A stretch of DNA of 64,000 nucleotides from Anaeromicropila populeti (GCF_900112775.1 NZ_FOYZ01000001.1:248001-312000), one strand, 5' to 3'; positions 8,627 to 17,616 are shown, numbered from the stretch's first letter. Numbers and translations: made by a program. Notes: a model not told the origin generated them from the letters alone.

Positions 8627-9744
8627 AGGCACTTATCTCCTTGAAACAATAAGGCCGCATTGGTTCCGCCGAACCCATATGTTACACTAATTCCATTACC
8701 AGTATATTTTTTAGATTGATTCAGGACAAGATTTTCTCCGTCCCATTCTTTTGAAGGAATTTCACATCCAACATTGGGTGGTGCCTCCTTATATAAAAGA
8801 GAAAGAATCACAACAACTGCTTCTATCGCTCCTGTTGCACCCAGAGTATGCCCAAAGGCACCCTTTGTTGATGAAATACAAGGTTTTGTATTGCAAAACG
8901 CTTGTTTGTATACATTACTTTCCATTTTGTCATTGGTATCTGTTCCTGAGCCATGGGCATTAATATACCCAATACTTTCTATTCCTGTTTCTCCACAAGT
9001 CTGCTGAATCAGCCTGATTGCACCTGTACCATTAATATCAGGATTTGTAACCGAAATGGTATCTGTTGTATTACTTCGGCCAATTAATTGTATTCCGTAT
9101 TTATCATGTGTCATATGCTTTTTATCCTGTAATACAATAAATGCTGCACCCTCACCTAGTGTTGTTCCATGCTCCATGTGGGAAAAAGGAATGCATTGTG
9201 AAGGGGCTAATGTTTGTAAGGACGAATGTCCCATTGTTTTATAAATATCCAGAACATCCACTCCACCGCAAATAACAATTTCAAATTCATTGAATTCAAG
9301 AAAATCGGCTCCCATACTAATTGCATCCGTCCCTGATGAACAGGCAGTAGATACGGATATATAGGGAATTTTTAAGTCCAGTTCTTTTAATACCTCTGGT
9401 ACATAATCATCTAGCATCACTGCTTTCGAATCATTTTGAAACATATGCCCCAGGCTTGTTCCAATCACAAGGATTGACTTGTTCTCATTGATTTCTTTTT
9501 TTGTTAAACCTGCATCTTGAATGGCATTATAAATAGCGATTTTAGAAAATTCTTTCATTCGATTATATCCATCTTTTGAATAAGGTTCTTTTATTTGTCC
9601 TGCCATTTTACTACGAGCTTCTGAAACATCATATAAATCTACTTCCTGTATTCCAGATTTATTATGAGAAAGAGCGTCCCAGATTTGCTCAGTAGTATTT
9701 CCCAGGCAGGTAATTACTCCCATACCACTAATACTAATATTCAT
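8623..9744 (-). CDS. Beta-ketoacyl-ACP synthase (FabF/KAS II-like)
   Basis: 373 residues, slightly shorter than FabF (about 410). The condensing triad is complete: Cys135 in STACSSGTD, His264 in INAHGSGTDT and His299 in KGAFGHTLGATGA. The C-terminus carries the usual YGFGGTNAALLF signature. It should catalyse decarboxylative Claisen extension on the ACP of this operon. Translationally coupled to the SDR by an ATGA overlap. With the half-length KS partner it probably forms a KS/CLF heterodimer that sets chain length. Confidence 0.93.
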   Translation of the reverse strand: MNISISGMGVITCLGNTTEQIWDALSHNKSGIQEVDLYDVSEARSKMAGQIKEPYSKDGYNRMKEFSKIAIYNAIQDAGLTKKEINENKSILVIGTSLGHMFQNDSKAVMLDDYVPEVLKELDLKIPYISVSTACSSGTDAISMGADFLEFNEFEIVICGGVDVLDIYKTMGHSSLQTLAPSQCIPFSHMEHGTTLGEGAAFIVLQDKKHMTHDKYGIQLIGRSNTTDTISVTNPDINGTGAIRLIQQTCGETGIESIGYINAHGSGTDTNDKMESNVYKQAFCNTKPCISSTKGAFGHTLGATGAIEAVVVILSLLYKEAPPNVGCEIPSKEWDGENLVLNQSKKYTGNGISVTYGFGGTNAALLFQGDKCL

Positions 9745-9759
9745 ATCTGTTCTCCTTCT

Positions 9760-10155
9760 TTAGCTTGCTTTTTCTAATACCTTTGCCAGTTCTTCTGGAA
9801 TAAAGGTAAGCTGGCTGTTGCATGACTGCACAAATGCAATGGCCATTTTTGCCCTTGTCAGAACTTTACCTTCCATTGCTATGACTAAGTGTATCTCTAA
9901 TTTATTTCTCATTTTTTTAAAAGAGCAAATAGATATTTTTGCTACATCATTTAATCTAGCCGAAGCAACATAATTCACATTTAATCTGGCTACCCGGAAT
10001 TCAGTATCTCCGTTATTAAACCTTACATCCAGACCCACTGATTCCAAATAATGAATAAATGTCATGCTGCACCATCTCAGATAGTTTGAAAAATTAACTA
10101 CCTGAAATGCATCCACTTCCTCTGGCAATACTTTATGTTCTAGTTCATATATCAT
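9760..10155 (-). CDS. 4HBT-type acyl thioesterase
   Basis: 131-residue single hotdog domain of the 4-hydroxybenzoyl-CoA thioesterase group. The active-site region EEVDAFQVVNFSNYLRW fits the family pattern with catalytic Asp followed by N-x3-Y. Likely hydrolyses an acyl-ACP or acyl-CoA, either product release or proofreading. Immediately upstream of the KS in transcription order after the aconitase-type genes. Confidence 0.82.
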   Translation of the reverse strand: MIYELEHKVLPEEVDAFQVVNFSNYLRWCSMTFIHYLESVGLDVRFNNGDTEFRVARLNVNYVASARLNDVAKISICSFKKMRNKLEIHLVIAMEGKVLTRAKMAIAFVQSCNSQLTFIPEELAKVLEKAS

Positions 10156-10166
10156 AGATCACCCTC

Positions 10167-11417
10167 CTACTCATAAGTTAAAAATCCCTTGATTGCAGAC
10201 AATGCCGCAACTGCGGGAGATACTAAATATGTTTTTGACGATTCACTACCCATTCTTCCTAAGAAATTACGATTATTCGTTGCAACCAGTACCTCATTGT
10301 CACCAACGATACCGCCGCCTCGTCCACAGCATAAACCACAGCCTGGATGAGTGATGATGGCCCCTGCTTTCACAAACGTTTCCAAATATCCATTTGTTGC
10401 TGCCATTTCATAAACTTCACGGCTGGCAGGAGTCACTACTAATTTTACATTTTTACTAATTCGTTTCCCTTGTAAAATACTTGCTGCCACTTCCAAATCT
10501 TCTAATCGCCCATTTGTACAAGAGCCAATAAAAACTTGATCCACTTTTATTTCATCCAGCTCCTTAATTGCTTTTACATTGTCAACATTGGATGGTATGG
10601 CTGCTACTGGAACAAACTCTTCTGCTTTATACTCTAATACTTTTATTGTGGATGCACTATCCTCTAATTGAAATTTAGTAAGAATATCATTGGAAACATC
10701 TGCATACCGACATGTTTTTTCGTCTGGATAGAACAATCCAACTTTAGCACCTGCTTCTACCACCATATTTGACATAGTTAACCGGGAGGAAATGCTCATG
10801 GCTTCCACCGTACTTCCTACAAACTCAATTGCTTTATAGGAGGCACCATCTGCACCTATGTCACCAATGATTTTTAAGATCACATCTTTTGCATAAACAC
10901 CTTTTGGTAAGCTGCCATCTATTTTGATACGAATTGTTTCTGGAACCTTAATCCATGTTTCTCCCGTTCCTATAATAGAAGCAATATCCGTATATCCCAG
11001 GCCACTGGAAAACACTCCAAGGGCTCCATATGTAACAGTATGTGAATCTGTTCCAAATACAATATCCCCTGGTTTTACATAACCCTGTTCATGCATCAGC
11101 TGGTGACAAATCCCGTCTGACTCATGGACATTTTTAATGCCTTGCTTTTCTATAAATTCGTGAGCGATTTTAAAATGTCTGATATCTTCTGCTTTTGCTG
11201 CTGGAACTAAATGATCAAAAATAATTACAATTCTGTCTGGATCAAATACTTTCTCAAATCCCATCTCGTAAAACTTTTCTACTACAAAAGGAATAAATAT
11301 GTCATGGATCATAATTTTATCTGGCTTTACCATAAGAATCTCTGACGGTAATACGTTGGTTTTATTTGTTTTCCATTTAATAATTTGTTCTGCAAGAGTC
11401 ACTACTATCCGCTCCAT
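10167..11417 (-). CDS. Aconitase-family (LeuC/HacA-type) large subunit, pair 1
   Basis: 416 residues, close to the homoaconitase/IPM-isomerase large subunits. Fe-S ligands are visible: Cys in IGSCTNGR and the Cys-x2-Cys pair in HPGCGLCCG; the FGTDSHTVTYGALG region is typical. It overlaps the small-subunit gene by about 40 nt; a GTG at 11402, better spaced from GGAG and matching the usual MTLAEK beginning, may be the true start. It would add or remove water across a tricarboxylic or dicarboxylic acid. No partner dehydrogenase is present in the operon, so classical leucine or lysine synthesis is unlikely. Confidence 0.88.
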   Translation of the reverse strand: MERIVVTLAEQIIKWKTNKTNVLPSEILMVKPDKIMIHDIFIPFVVEKFYEMGFEKVFDPDRIVIIFDHLVPAAKAEDIRHFKIAHEFIEKQGIKNVHESDGICHQLMHEQGYVKPGDIVFGTDSHTVTYGALGVFSSGLGYTDIASIIGTGETWIKVPETIRIKIDGSLPKGVYAKDVILKIIGDIGADGASYKAIEFVGSTVEAMSISSRLTMSNMVVEAGAKVGLFYPDEKTCRYADVSNDILTKFQLEDSASTIKVLEYKAEEFVPVAAIPSNVDNVKAIKELDEIKVDQVFIGSCTNGRLEDLEVAASILQGKRISKNVKLVVTPASREVYEMAATNGYLETFVKAGAIITHPGCGLCCGRGGGIVGDNEVLVATNNRNFLGRMGSESSKTYLVSPAVAALSAIKGFLTYE

Positions 11418-11901
11418 TCCTATTAATTTTTTGCATTCTCTTTACCAGTCCGCCATCTTCAATTATTTTTAAAAGATTTTCTGGTAAAACAGGAAAATCA
11501 TATATCTTTTCGTTACATAAAATCCCCTGCGCCTGATCCACTATAATGTGATCTCTTTCGTTACAGTTATCCTGTATCTTGGAGTTTTCAATTAATAGCA
11601 GTCCATTGTTAAATGAATTTCTATAAAATATTCTTGCAAATGACTTTGCAATAATACACTTTACACCTAATGCCAGTATCACCTCTGGAGCCTGCTCTCT
11701 GGATGATCCACAGCCAAAATTTTTTCCTGCTACAATCACATCTCCTGGTGAAATAAGACCTGCTAAATCTTTACGCAATGCTGAAAATGCAAAATCTTTC
11801 ATGTCGTATACCGATTTCATCGCAAGATATTGCGTTGGGATAATGATATCTGTATCAATATCATCTCCTAATTTCCAAATGGAACCGTTACATTCAAACA
11901 T
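11377..11901 (-). CDS. Aconitase-family (LeuD/HacB-type) small subunit, pair 1
   Basis: 174 residues with the swivelling-domain signature GDDIDTDIIIPTQYL near the N-terminus and GKNFGCGSSREQAP in the middle, which bind substrate. The specificity loop after the first motif reads YLAM, unlike the YLRT loop of isopropylmalate isomerase, so a different substrate is probable. Precedes and overlaps its large subunit. Confidence 0.88.
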   Translation of the reverse strand: MFECNGSIWKLGDDIDTDIIIPTQYLAMKSVYDMKDFAFSALRKDLAGLISPGDVIVAGKNFGCGSSREQAPEVILALGVKCIIAKSFARIFYRNSFNNGLLLIENSKIQDNCNERDHIIVDQAQGILCNEKIYDFPVLPENLLKIIEDGGLVKRMQKINRNGADSSDSCRTNY

Positions 11902-11915
11902 CGTTAGTACCCCCT

Positions 11916-13175
11916 CTATAAAACCTCTCTTGGATCACAAATTTCTCCTCTTATTGCCGAGGCAGCTACCGTAGCAGCAGATGATAAATATACTTTAGAA
12001 GATGCTGGACCACAACGACCTTTAAAATTACGTGTACCAGTGGACAATAATACTTCATTTTCTCCTATTACTCCCTGACAGCTTCCCCAGCAGACGCTGC
12101 AATTTGGATTCATAATCATGGCACCCGCTTCAGATAAAATATTAATAAGTCCTTCCTTCAGTGCCTGCAAATATACTTTATTGGATGCTGGTGTAATGAT
12201 TAACCTGACGTCCTTTGCTACTTTCTTACCCTTTAAAATGGATGCGGCAACCCTTAGTTCTTCTATCCTTCCATTACTACAGGAACCAATAAATCCTTGA
12301 TGAAATTTTATTCCTTCACACTCTGATACAGGAACAACATCATCAATACAATGAGGTCTTGCAATCACAGGAACAATTTCATCTAAATTGTAGGAAAGCT
12401 CCTTACAATAAACCCCATCCTCATCTGCTTTTAAATAGACACCTTCTCTGTAATCTGTCCGGTTGTTTTTCAAGTAATCTTCTACTACTTGATTTGGTTC
12501 CATCAGTCCGGTTTTCGCTCCTGCTTCAATTGCAAGATTGCAAAGAACAATTCTGTCATTCATAGAAAAATTGTCAACCGCTTCTCCTGAAAACTCCATG
12601 ATTTTATAATTGGCTCCGTTTGCTCCTATCTCTCCAATGATACTAAGCATTAAGTCTCTTGCAAAAACACCTTTTTTCAAATTACCTTTTAGTTTAATTT
12701 TGATTGATTCTGGAACCATAAGCCAGGTAGTTCCAGTTACCATTGCATACAGAAAGTCAGTTGAACCTACGCCAATTCCAAAAGCTCCCAAAGCTCCATA
12801 CGAGCAGGTATGCGAATCTGCTCCTGCCACTAAAGTGCCTGGCTGTACATAGCTTTCTATCATAATCTGATGACAGACACCATCTCCCTCATGGAATTTA
12901 ATCTGATATTTATTTGTGAAATCACGCATTATTTTATGTATATTGGCCGTTTCCACACTATCGGAAGGCATGAAATGATCGGCAATAAAAATAGTATTAT
13001 CAGGATTATGAATTACCTTATGTTTAATCTGATTTTCAAACATATTAATTGTAATATGAGATGTTCCGTCATTGCTCATGCACAAATCAACATTTGCAGT
13101 AACAATTTGTCCCGCAGTAACCTTTTGATTATTGGAAGCTCTGCACAATATTTTTTCACCAAGTGTCATTCCCAT
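11916..13175 (-). CDS. Aconitase-family (LeuC/HacA-type) large subunit, pair 2
   Basis: 419 residues beginning GMTLGEKIL, the standard family start. Fe-S ligands lie in FIGSCSNGR and NPNCSVCWG; AGADSHTCSYGALGAFG is conserved. Distinct from pair 1 in many positions, so these are diverged paralogs rather than a recent duplication. Overlaps the small-subunit gene of pair 2 by 10 nt. Likely substrates are methylene or hydroxy tri- or dicarboxylates that feed the polyketide-like machinery; the exact one is unknown. Confidence 0.88.
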   Translation of the reverse strand: MGMTLGEKILCRASNNQKVTAGQIVTANVDLCMSNDGTSHITINMFENQIKHKVIHNPDNTIFIADHFMPSDSVETANIHKIMRDFTNKYQIKFHEGDGVCHQIMIESYVQPGTLVAGADSHTCSYGALGAFGIGVGSTDFLYAMVTGTTWLMVPESIKIKLKGNLKKGVFARDLMLSIIGEIGANGANYKIMEFSGEAVDNFSMNDRIVLCNLAIEAGAKTGLMEPNQVVEDYLKNNRTDYREGVYLKADEDGVYCKELSYNLDEIVPVIARPHCIDDVVPVSECEGIKFHQGFIGSCSNGRIEELRVAASILKGKKVAKDVRLIITPASNKVYLQALKEGLINILSEAGAMIMNPNCSVCWGSCQGVIGENEVLLSTGTRNFKGRCGPASSKVYLSSAATVAASAIRGEICDPREVL

Positions 13176-13651
13176 GTTCCTGCTCCTCCCTGATTTAGAA
13201 ATTCAATCAAACCACCTGCTTTTAATATATTAGCCATGTGATCTGGCAGCTTTGTACATTTATACTCTTGATTGTTTACTGTAAGTATACCGTCCTCTAT
13301 GTCTGCTTCTAGAAAATCATTATCCTGGATATTTTTATAAATACCTTTGCAAACGACTACTGGCAACCCTACATTAATTGCATTTCTAAAAAAAATTCTG
13401 GCAAATGACGATGCAACAACTAGTTGAATGCCCAATTGCTTTAAAACACGGGGTGCCTGTTCTCTTGATGAACCACAGCCGAAATTTTCACCTGCCACAA
13501 TAATGGAACCATTTTTAGTTTCAGGAAAGTTTTCAATTAATGTTTCAAAGGTATGCTTTGCCATTTCCTCAATGTTTAACAAAAGATACTGTGATGCAAT
13601 AATCTGATCTGTATCAATATCATTTCCTACTTTTATTATATGATCTTTCAA
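13166..13651 (-). CDS. Aconitase-family (LeuD/HacB-type) small subunit, pair 2
   Basis: 161 residues with GNDIDTDQIIASQYL and GENFGCGSSREQAP. Specificity loop YLLL, again not the YLRT of isopropylmalate isomerase and different from pair 1 (YLAM). The Pro of the usual IIPxxYL is replaced by Ala. Lies after the ACP gene, separated by an 80-nt gap containing a hairpin, and overlaps its large subunit. Confidence 0.88.
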   Translation of the reverse strand: MKDHIIKVGNDIDTDQIIASQYLLLNIEEMAKHTFETLIENFPETKNGSIIVAGENFGCGSSREQAPRVLKQLGIQLVVASSFARIFFRNAINVGLPVVVCKGIYKNIQDNDFLEADIEDGILTVNNQEYKCTKLPDHMANILKAGGLIEFLNQGGAGTWE

Positions 13652-13687
13652 TGTTTACCTCCCAAGTGAAGAACAAATTTAAATTTA

Positions 13688-13720
13688 ATGCATACAAATC
13701 ACACTTGATTATGTATGCAT
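13688..13720 (-). promoter_or_regulatory. Intercistronic hairpin between ACP and LeuD-type gene
   Basis: Inverted repeat ATGCATACA (13688-13696) and TGTATGCAT (13712-13720) with a 15-nt loop in the only sizeable gap inside operon A. No T-run follows on the minus strand, so it is not a good terminator. It may protect the upstream ACP message from 3' decay and raise ACP stoichiometry; this is inference. Confidence 0.35.
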
Positions 13721-13730
13721 CAAAAAAACA

Positions 13731-13994
13731 TTACAATTTATTCTGAATCAGCTTAATTATATTATTGATTGTTCTAAAATTTTCTGGTGTAAATTCTTCA
13801 TCTGAAATCTTAATTTTATATGTATCTTCAATATGTGCCATTAACTCAGTAAATCCTAGGGAATCTACTCCTATTTCGTTGCCCAGACTTGCATCTGCTG
13901 ATATTTCATCTGGCTCCATATCAATTAAAAGTTCATCAATTAAAAACTCTCGTAATTCTTTGCTCATACTTTCTTCTGTGAATTTTAATTCCAT
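13731..13994 (-). CDS. Acyl carrier protein of operon A
   Basis: 87 residues from ATG 13994, preceded by GGAGGA; an upstream in-frame ATG at 14039 would lie inside the preceding gene. Four-helix ACP pattern with the phosphopantetheine attachment serine Ser45 in IGVDSLGF. Acidic throughout. It is the obvious carrier for the KS, KR, DH, ER and ligase of this operon. Confidence 0.92.
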   Translation of the reverse strand: MELKFTEESMSKELREFLIDELLIDMEPDEISADASLGNEIGVDSLGFTELMAHIEDTYKIKISDEEFTPENFRTINNIIKLIQNKL

Positions 13995-14016
13995 AGCAAT
14001 TCCTCCATTCAGTTCA

Positions 14017-14706
14017 TTAAATTGTATATGACTCTTCATTTTCTAATACAACCGTATCTAAATTGTTTTTCTTCATCTCATCAACCCAGTCATCCACATT
14101 TTGAGAAATAATATCAAACGTATTAAAGTGTATTGGCATATATTTTTTTGACTTTATCATCTTTGCAGCTACAACTGAGTCTTTTATATCCATTGTAAAG
14201 TTACCACCTATTGGTAAGGCTGTTACATCGATATCATTTAATTCTCCGATTAAACTCATATCATTAAAAACCCCTGTGTCGCCACAATGGTACAAGGTTT
14301 TTCCTCCCATCTCAATAATAAAGCCTGTAGGAGGAGCCGATTTCATTGGAGTTACAAATTCAACATCTGTCCCATGAAAAGCTACCGTCATTTTTACCTT
14401 TCCCCAACTAAAGCTGCGCTCTCCACCTATGCTGAGAGGCACAATGTTTAATGAATCATCTACACTTTGAAACGCTTTACCTAGTTCATCAATCACAATA
14501 AGAGCACAATTATTGTTTTTCACTATTTCAATGCTGTCTCCTACATGATCCATATGACCATGTGTCACCAGTACAGCATCTACTTTAATGTCCTCTGGCA
14601 CTACTTTTGTCTGGGGATTTCCACTTAGGAATGGATCAATAATCACACTTCCATCTTCAGATTCCAGCAAAATACAGGAATGTCCTAAATACTTAATTTT
14701 CGTCAT
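14017..14706 (-). CDS. UPF0173-type metallo-beta-lactamase-fold hydrolase
   Basis: About 229 residues from ATG 14706, which has AAGGAAG at correct spacing. Metal-binding motif THGHMDHVGD near residue 50, a second His in AFHGTD, Asp in HCGDTG and a late His in MPIHFN: the full dinuclear-metal set. UPF0173/YtkL-like proteins are predicted hydrolases of unknown substrate. Between the MFS exporter and the ACP in operon A, so a pathway hydrolase, lactonase or thioesterase role is possible. Confidence 0.85.
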   Translation of the reverse strand: MTKIKYLGHSCILLESEDGSVIIDPFLSGNPQTKVVPEDIKVDAVLVTHGHMDHVGDSIEIVKNNNCALIVIDELGKAFQSVDDSLNIVPLSIGGERSFSWGKVKMTVAFHGTDVEFVTPMKSAPPTGFIIEMGGKTLYHCGDTGVFNDMSLIGELNDIDVTALPIGGNFTMDIKDSVVAAKMIKSKKYMPIHFNTFDIISQNVDDWVDEMKKNNLDTVVLENEESYTI

Positions 14707-14720
14707 ATACATTCTTCCTT

Positions 14721-15905
14721 TCATTTATGTATTTTCTGTATTAATGAGCTACCTATAATCAATACAGCGTATAACGCTATAATAATTATCATTAAATAAT
14801 GAAAGTTAAATATTTGTAACACAATACCCCCTGCTATTAATAAACTAGCATTATATAATCCATAAAGCTGTTCCATTGATGACAGCATTTTAATACGAGA
14901 TTTTTGACTAATGTCTGATTTATTTATATTAGACAATGTAATCGGACGTACTCCTCCTGACGCCAAGCCTAACAGACTAATGCTCAGGATACTGATAATG
15001 AGATTGTTGGAGAACCCAAAAATAATAAGTGCGACTAGCAAAATAATGGAGGTGCCTATTGTAAGCATCTTATATCCAATTTTTTCACTAAGTTTTAATA
15101 CCCCTCTTGATGATATAAAGCCAAATAAATTGAATAAACTTAATATTGCACTAAAATACCACAAATTCACATCTACTACAAGGAAAAAATAATATGGCAG
15201 AAATCCTGTAAAACTTGCTAACGTAACTGCTCTTGAACTTGCATAGTAATTCTTCCAGAAATTCACTTCCTGTTTTTCTTTTTTATCTACTTCTATTTCG
15301 TTCTCATTTGATGAACTGGAAGTTTTCTCTGCTGTCTCTTCCTTTTTTTCTTCCATTAGCATAATGGATAGAATAGAAAGCACATTGGATAAAATAGACA
15401 AAGAAAACATGAATACTTTACTAATTTGAAAAACGACGCTCCCCAATACCCCAGCAGTTAAAAATGCCACATACATAATGCTGTTGGACTTTGCTTCCAC
15501 TTGTTTATAGTCATAGGAGGTGTCTTCATATCTGGCAAATACTTTTCTTAATAAACTGGAATCTGTACCAGCAGTAAAACTATATCCAAGTCCTGATAAT
15601 ATCTGGCCTGCAATTAATAATGGAAATTGTCCAGACGGCCAGTATACTGCCAAAATAAAGCAGCCTAACCCCAATGCCTTTATCAATTCGCCACTTATAA
15701 TAATTGCTTTCTGCATATATTTATTTTTTAATCCTAGAATCAACTTAGGTGCAATCATAAGAATGATTCCATACAATGCAATTAATAATTCAATGGTAAT
15801 AATCGAAAGCTGAAACTGATAAAAAAACACAAATATCATCGGTACATGAAAATAGAAACGTGAAAAGAACCGGTACAAATAGAAACCTGATATATTTTTT
15901 TTCAT
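14721..15905 (-). CDS. MFS-type exporter
   Basis: 394 residues with about 12 hydrophobic segments in two groups of six, split by a long charged cytoplasmic loop rich in Lys, Glu and Ser (about residues 185-215). No solute motif is distinctive. Placement as the second gene of operon A suggests export of, or self-protection from, the pathway product. Confidence 0.82.
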   Translation of the reverse strand: MKKNISGFYLYRFFSRFYFHVPMIFVFFYQFQLSIITIELLIALYGIILMIAPKLILGLKNKYMQKAIIISGELIKALGLGCFILAVYWPSGQFPLLIAGQILSGLGYSFTAGTDSSLLRKVFARYEDTSYDYKQVEAKSNSIMYVAFLTAGVLGSVVFQISKVFMFSLSILSNVLSILSIMLMEEKKEETAEKTSSSSNENEIEVDKKEKQEVNFWKNYYASSRAVTLASFTGFLPYYFFLVVDVNLWYFSAILSLFNLFGFISSRGVLKLSEKIGYKMLTIGTSIILLVALIIFGFSNNLIISILSISLLGLASGGVRPITLSNINKSDISQKSRIKMLSSMEQLYGLYNASLLIAGGIVLQIFNFHYLMIIIIALYAVLIIGSSLIQKIHK

Positions 15906-15918
15906 GATACTCCCCCTG

Positions 15919-16572
15919 TTATGCCTTTAATCTGACTTCCTTTTTTATGACAGCTTCAATTTCCTCTTTTGTAATATCGCCTAATCGTAAAATAACGGGT
16001 TCTCCTACTAAAGATATAATGGTACTGGAAGCTGTTGTGTTAATGTCTTCACCAGGTAACAAATAATCCACCTTATCTCCCACCTGTTCACAAGCCAAAT
16101 CAAAATCTACAAGAATTCCATCGGCCTGACCAGATAAATTTGCAGAAGTCATAGCAACTGGCATTTCTAATGTTTTCATAAAATTTCTCCACAGTGTATT
16201 GCTTAAGCAGCCAATCGATACTGTATCACCACCACACACCATTCGATTTGAGACTGTTTCCTTCTTTTTCAAAATAATATTAAGTGGTCCTGGCCAAAAA
16301 GCTTTGGTTAACAAATCAACGGTTTCTGCATCTTCTGATTCCGCATATTCTTTCCATTCATCGGGTTCTAATACAAACAACGTTAATGGTGAAGTTGCTG
16401 GCCTTCCTTTTATTTTAAAAATTCTATCTATTGATTCTTCTATCCATGGATTTATGGTTAATGCCACGTTGGTATCACTTGGTGCAATAATAACTCCTCC
16501 TGATTTTACACATGTGGCTGCAATTTCTAAACTCTTCTGTGATGCATCCAGAATATTATTTAATTCTAACAT
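15919..16572 (-). CDS. YrdC/Sua5-fold protein, first gene of operon A
   Basis: 217 residues with the YrdC-domain pattern: GGVIIAPSDTNVALTI near residue 25, KIKGRPATSPLTLFV, and the TSANLSGQADG motif. Housekeeping TsaC/Sua5 enzymes make threonylcarbamoyl-AMP for tRNA t6A and normally carry a basic residue in the RPxxKPL segment; here that position is Ser, so this copy is divergent. YrdC folds also occur in carbamoyltransferases. As the leading gene of a biosynthetic operon it may carbamoylate a pathway intermediate or protect the host; a plain t6A role is the alternative. Confidence 0.78.
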   Translation of the reverse strand: MLELNNILDASQKSLEIAATCVKSGGVIIAPSDTNVALTINPWIEESIDRIFKIKGRPATSPLTLFVLEPDEWKEYAESEDAETVDLLTKAFWPGPLNIILKKKETVSNRMVCGGDTVSIGCLSNTLWRNFMKTLEMPVAMTSANLSGQADGILVDFDLACEQVGDKVDYLLPGEDINTTASSTIISLVGEPVILRLGDITKEEIEAVIKKEVRLKA

Positions 16573-16642
16573 ATTAACTACTCCCTTCTAAACTCTGCTA
16601 CAAGCTTCTTTCTTGCTCTCGTCTTCTATAAATTGAATGTAA

Positions 16643-16671
16643 TTGCATTATATCCCAAACATTGTTATAAT
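16643..16671 (+). promoter_or_regulatory. lysR promoter
   Basis: TTGCAT (16643-16648), a 17-nt spacer, then TATAAT (16666-16671) preceded by TGT, an extended -10. Strong sigma-A-type promoter about 45 nt upstream of the lysR ATG. Its -35 overlaps the -10 of the divergent operon A promoter. Confidence 0.65.
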
Positions 16672-16675
16672 AAAA
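16647..16675 (-). promoter_or_regulatory. Operon A promoter with weak -35, probable LysR target
   Basis: On the minus strand a perfect TATAAT (16652-16647) lies 75 nt upstream of the first gene of operon A, but the hexamer 17 nt further up (TTTTAT) is a poor -35, as expected for an activator-dependent promoter. The segment 16638-16690 also holds CCAAA/TTTGG and TGCAT/ATGCA inverted arms, candidate LysR sites. The face-to-face overlap with the lysR promoter would couple autoregulation and activation. Confidence 0.5.
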
Positions 16676-16715
16676 ATGCATATTTGGAATACAATCATGC
16701 ACTGGAGGAATGTCA

Positions 16716-17606
16716 ATGAACGATATTAGCTTAGAATTATATAAGATATTTTATTATGTCGCTACACAAGGGAACATTTCCAAAGCATCCGAATTACTTT
16801 TTATTGGGCAGCCTGCTGTATCTCGTTCTATTCAAAAGCTGGAAAGTATGCTGGGTATTTCTTTATTTTACCGAACCAATAAAGGTGTGCATCTTACAGA
16901 TACAGGAGAAATATTATATGAATATGTCTCAGAAGCAATGGAAAATCTTTTTGCTGGTGAACAGGCCATAAAAGATGTTTATTCCAAGGAGCAGAACACC
17001 TTAACTTTAGGAATAAGCTCAACCTTGTACAAACTTTTTATTCTCCCCTATTTGAAAGAGTTTTTGAAACATAATAATTTAATTATTAATTTTATTGATT
17101 GCAGCAGTTCTTACAACACCCTTGATTTATTAGCACAGGGCGATGTAGATATTGGAATTGTTAGTAAGCCCTTTGATTTAACCGGAATTGAATTTTATCC
17201 CTTAAATACAATACAGGAAGTAATCGTTGCTACTCCTAATTACATAAAGAAAAATAAAATAAAGAATCAAACTGATTTTTGCAAAAAGATTACGTTAATT
17301 TCTTTGCAAAAAGGAAATATAACAAGGGAATATAATGAACAATATTTAAAAAAATTAAATATTGAAATGGAGCCTGAAATTACTACCAGCAGCATGGATT
17401 TTATTGTAGACCTGGTTCGGCAGGAAATGGGAGCTGGCATTGTATTTAAAGAAATTGTTGCCAATGAACTTAAGACGGATGAATTGATGGAAGTGTCTTT
17501 TCTTCCGCCTATTCCCAAAAGGCAGATTGGAATTGCCATGAAGAATGGGAAGGTAAAAACAAAAGCCATACAAAAATTCATAAAATATTATAGTCTGAAA
17601 ACTTGA
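16716..17606 (+). CDS. LysR-family transcriptional regulator
   Basis: About 296 residues. ATG 16716 is preferred over ATG 16710 because GGAGG (16704-16708) is too close to the latter. N-terminal winged HTH (YYVATQGNISKASELLFIG, then QPAVSRSIQKLE) and a LysR substrate-binding domain (LTLGISSTLYKLFILPYL onward). Divergently transcribed from operon A over a 137-bp shared regulatory region, so it is the likely pathway-specific regulator, possibly responding to an intermediate. Followed 10 nt later by the lipase gene. Confidence 0.92.
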   Translation: MNDISLELYKIFYYVATQGNISKASELLFIGQPAVSRSIQKLESMLGISLFYRTNKGVHLTDTGEILYEYVSEAMENLFAGEQAIKDVYSKEQNTLTLGISSTLYKLFILPYLKEFLKHNNLIINFIDCSSSYNTLDLLAQGDVDIGIVSKPFDLTGIEFYPLNTIQEVIVATPNYIKKNKIKNQTDFCKKITLISLQKGNITREYNEQYLKKLNIEMEPEITTSSMDFIVDLVRQEMGAGIVFKEIVANELKTDELMEVSFLPPIPKRQIGIAMKNGKVKTKAIQKFIKYYSLKT

Positions 17607-17616
17607 GAGGTGCCAA

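Noticed and set aside
10167-13651. Leucine biosynthesis leuCD operon
   Set aside because: No leuA with regulatory domain and no leuB nearby; small-subunit loops differ from YLRT; the genes are embedded between an ACP and a thioesterase.
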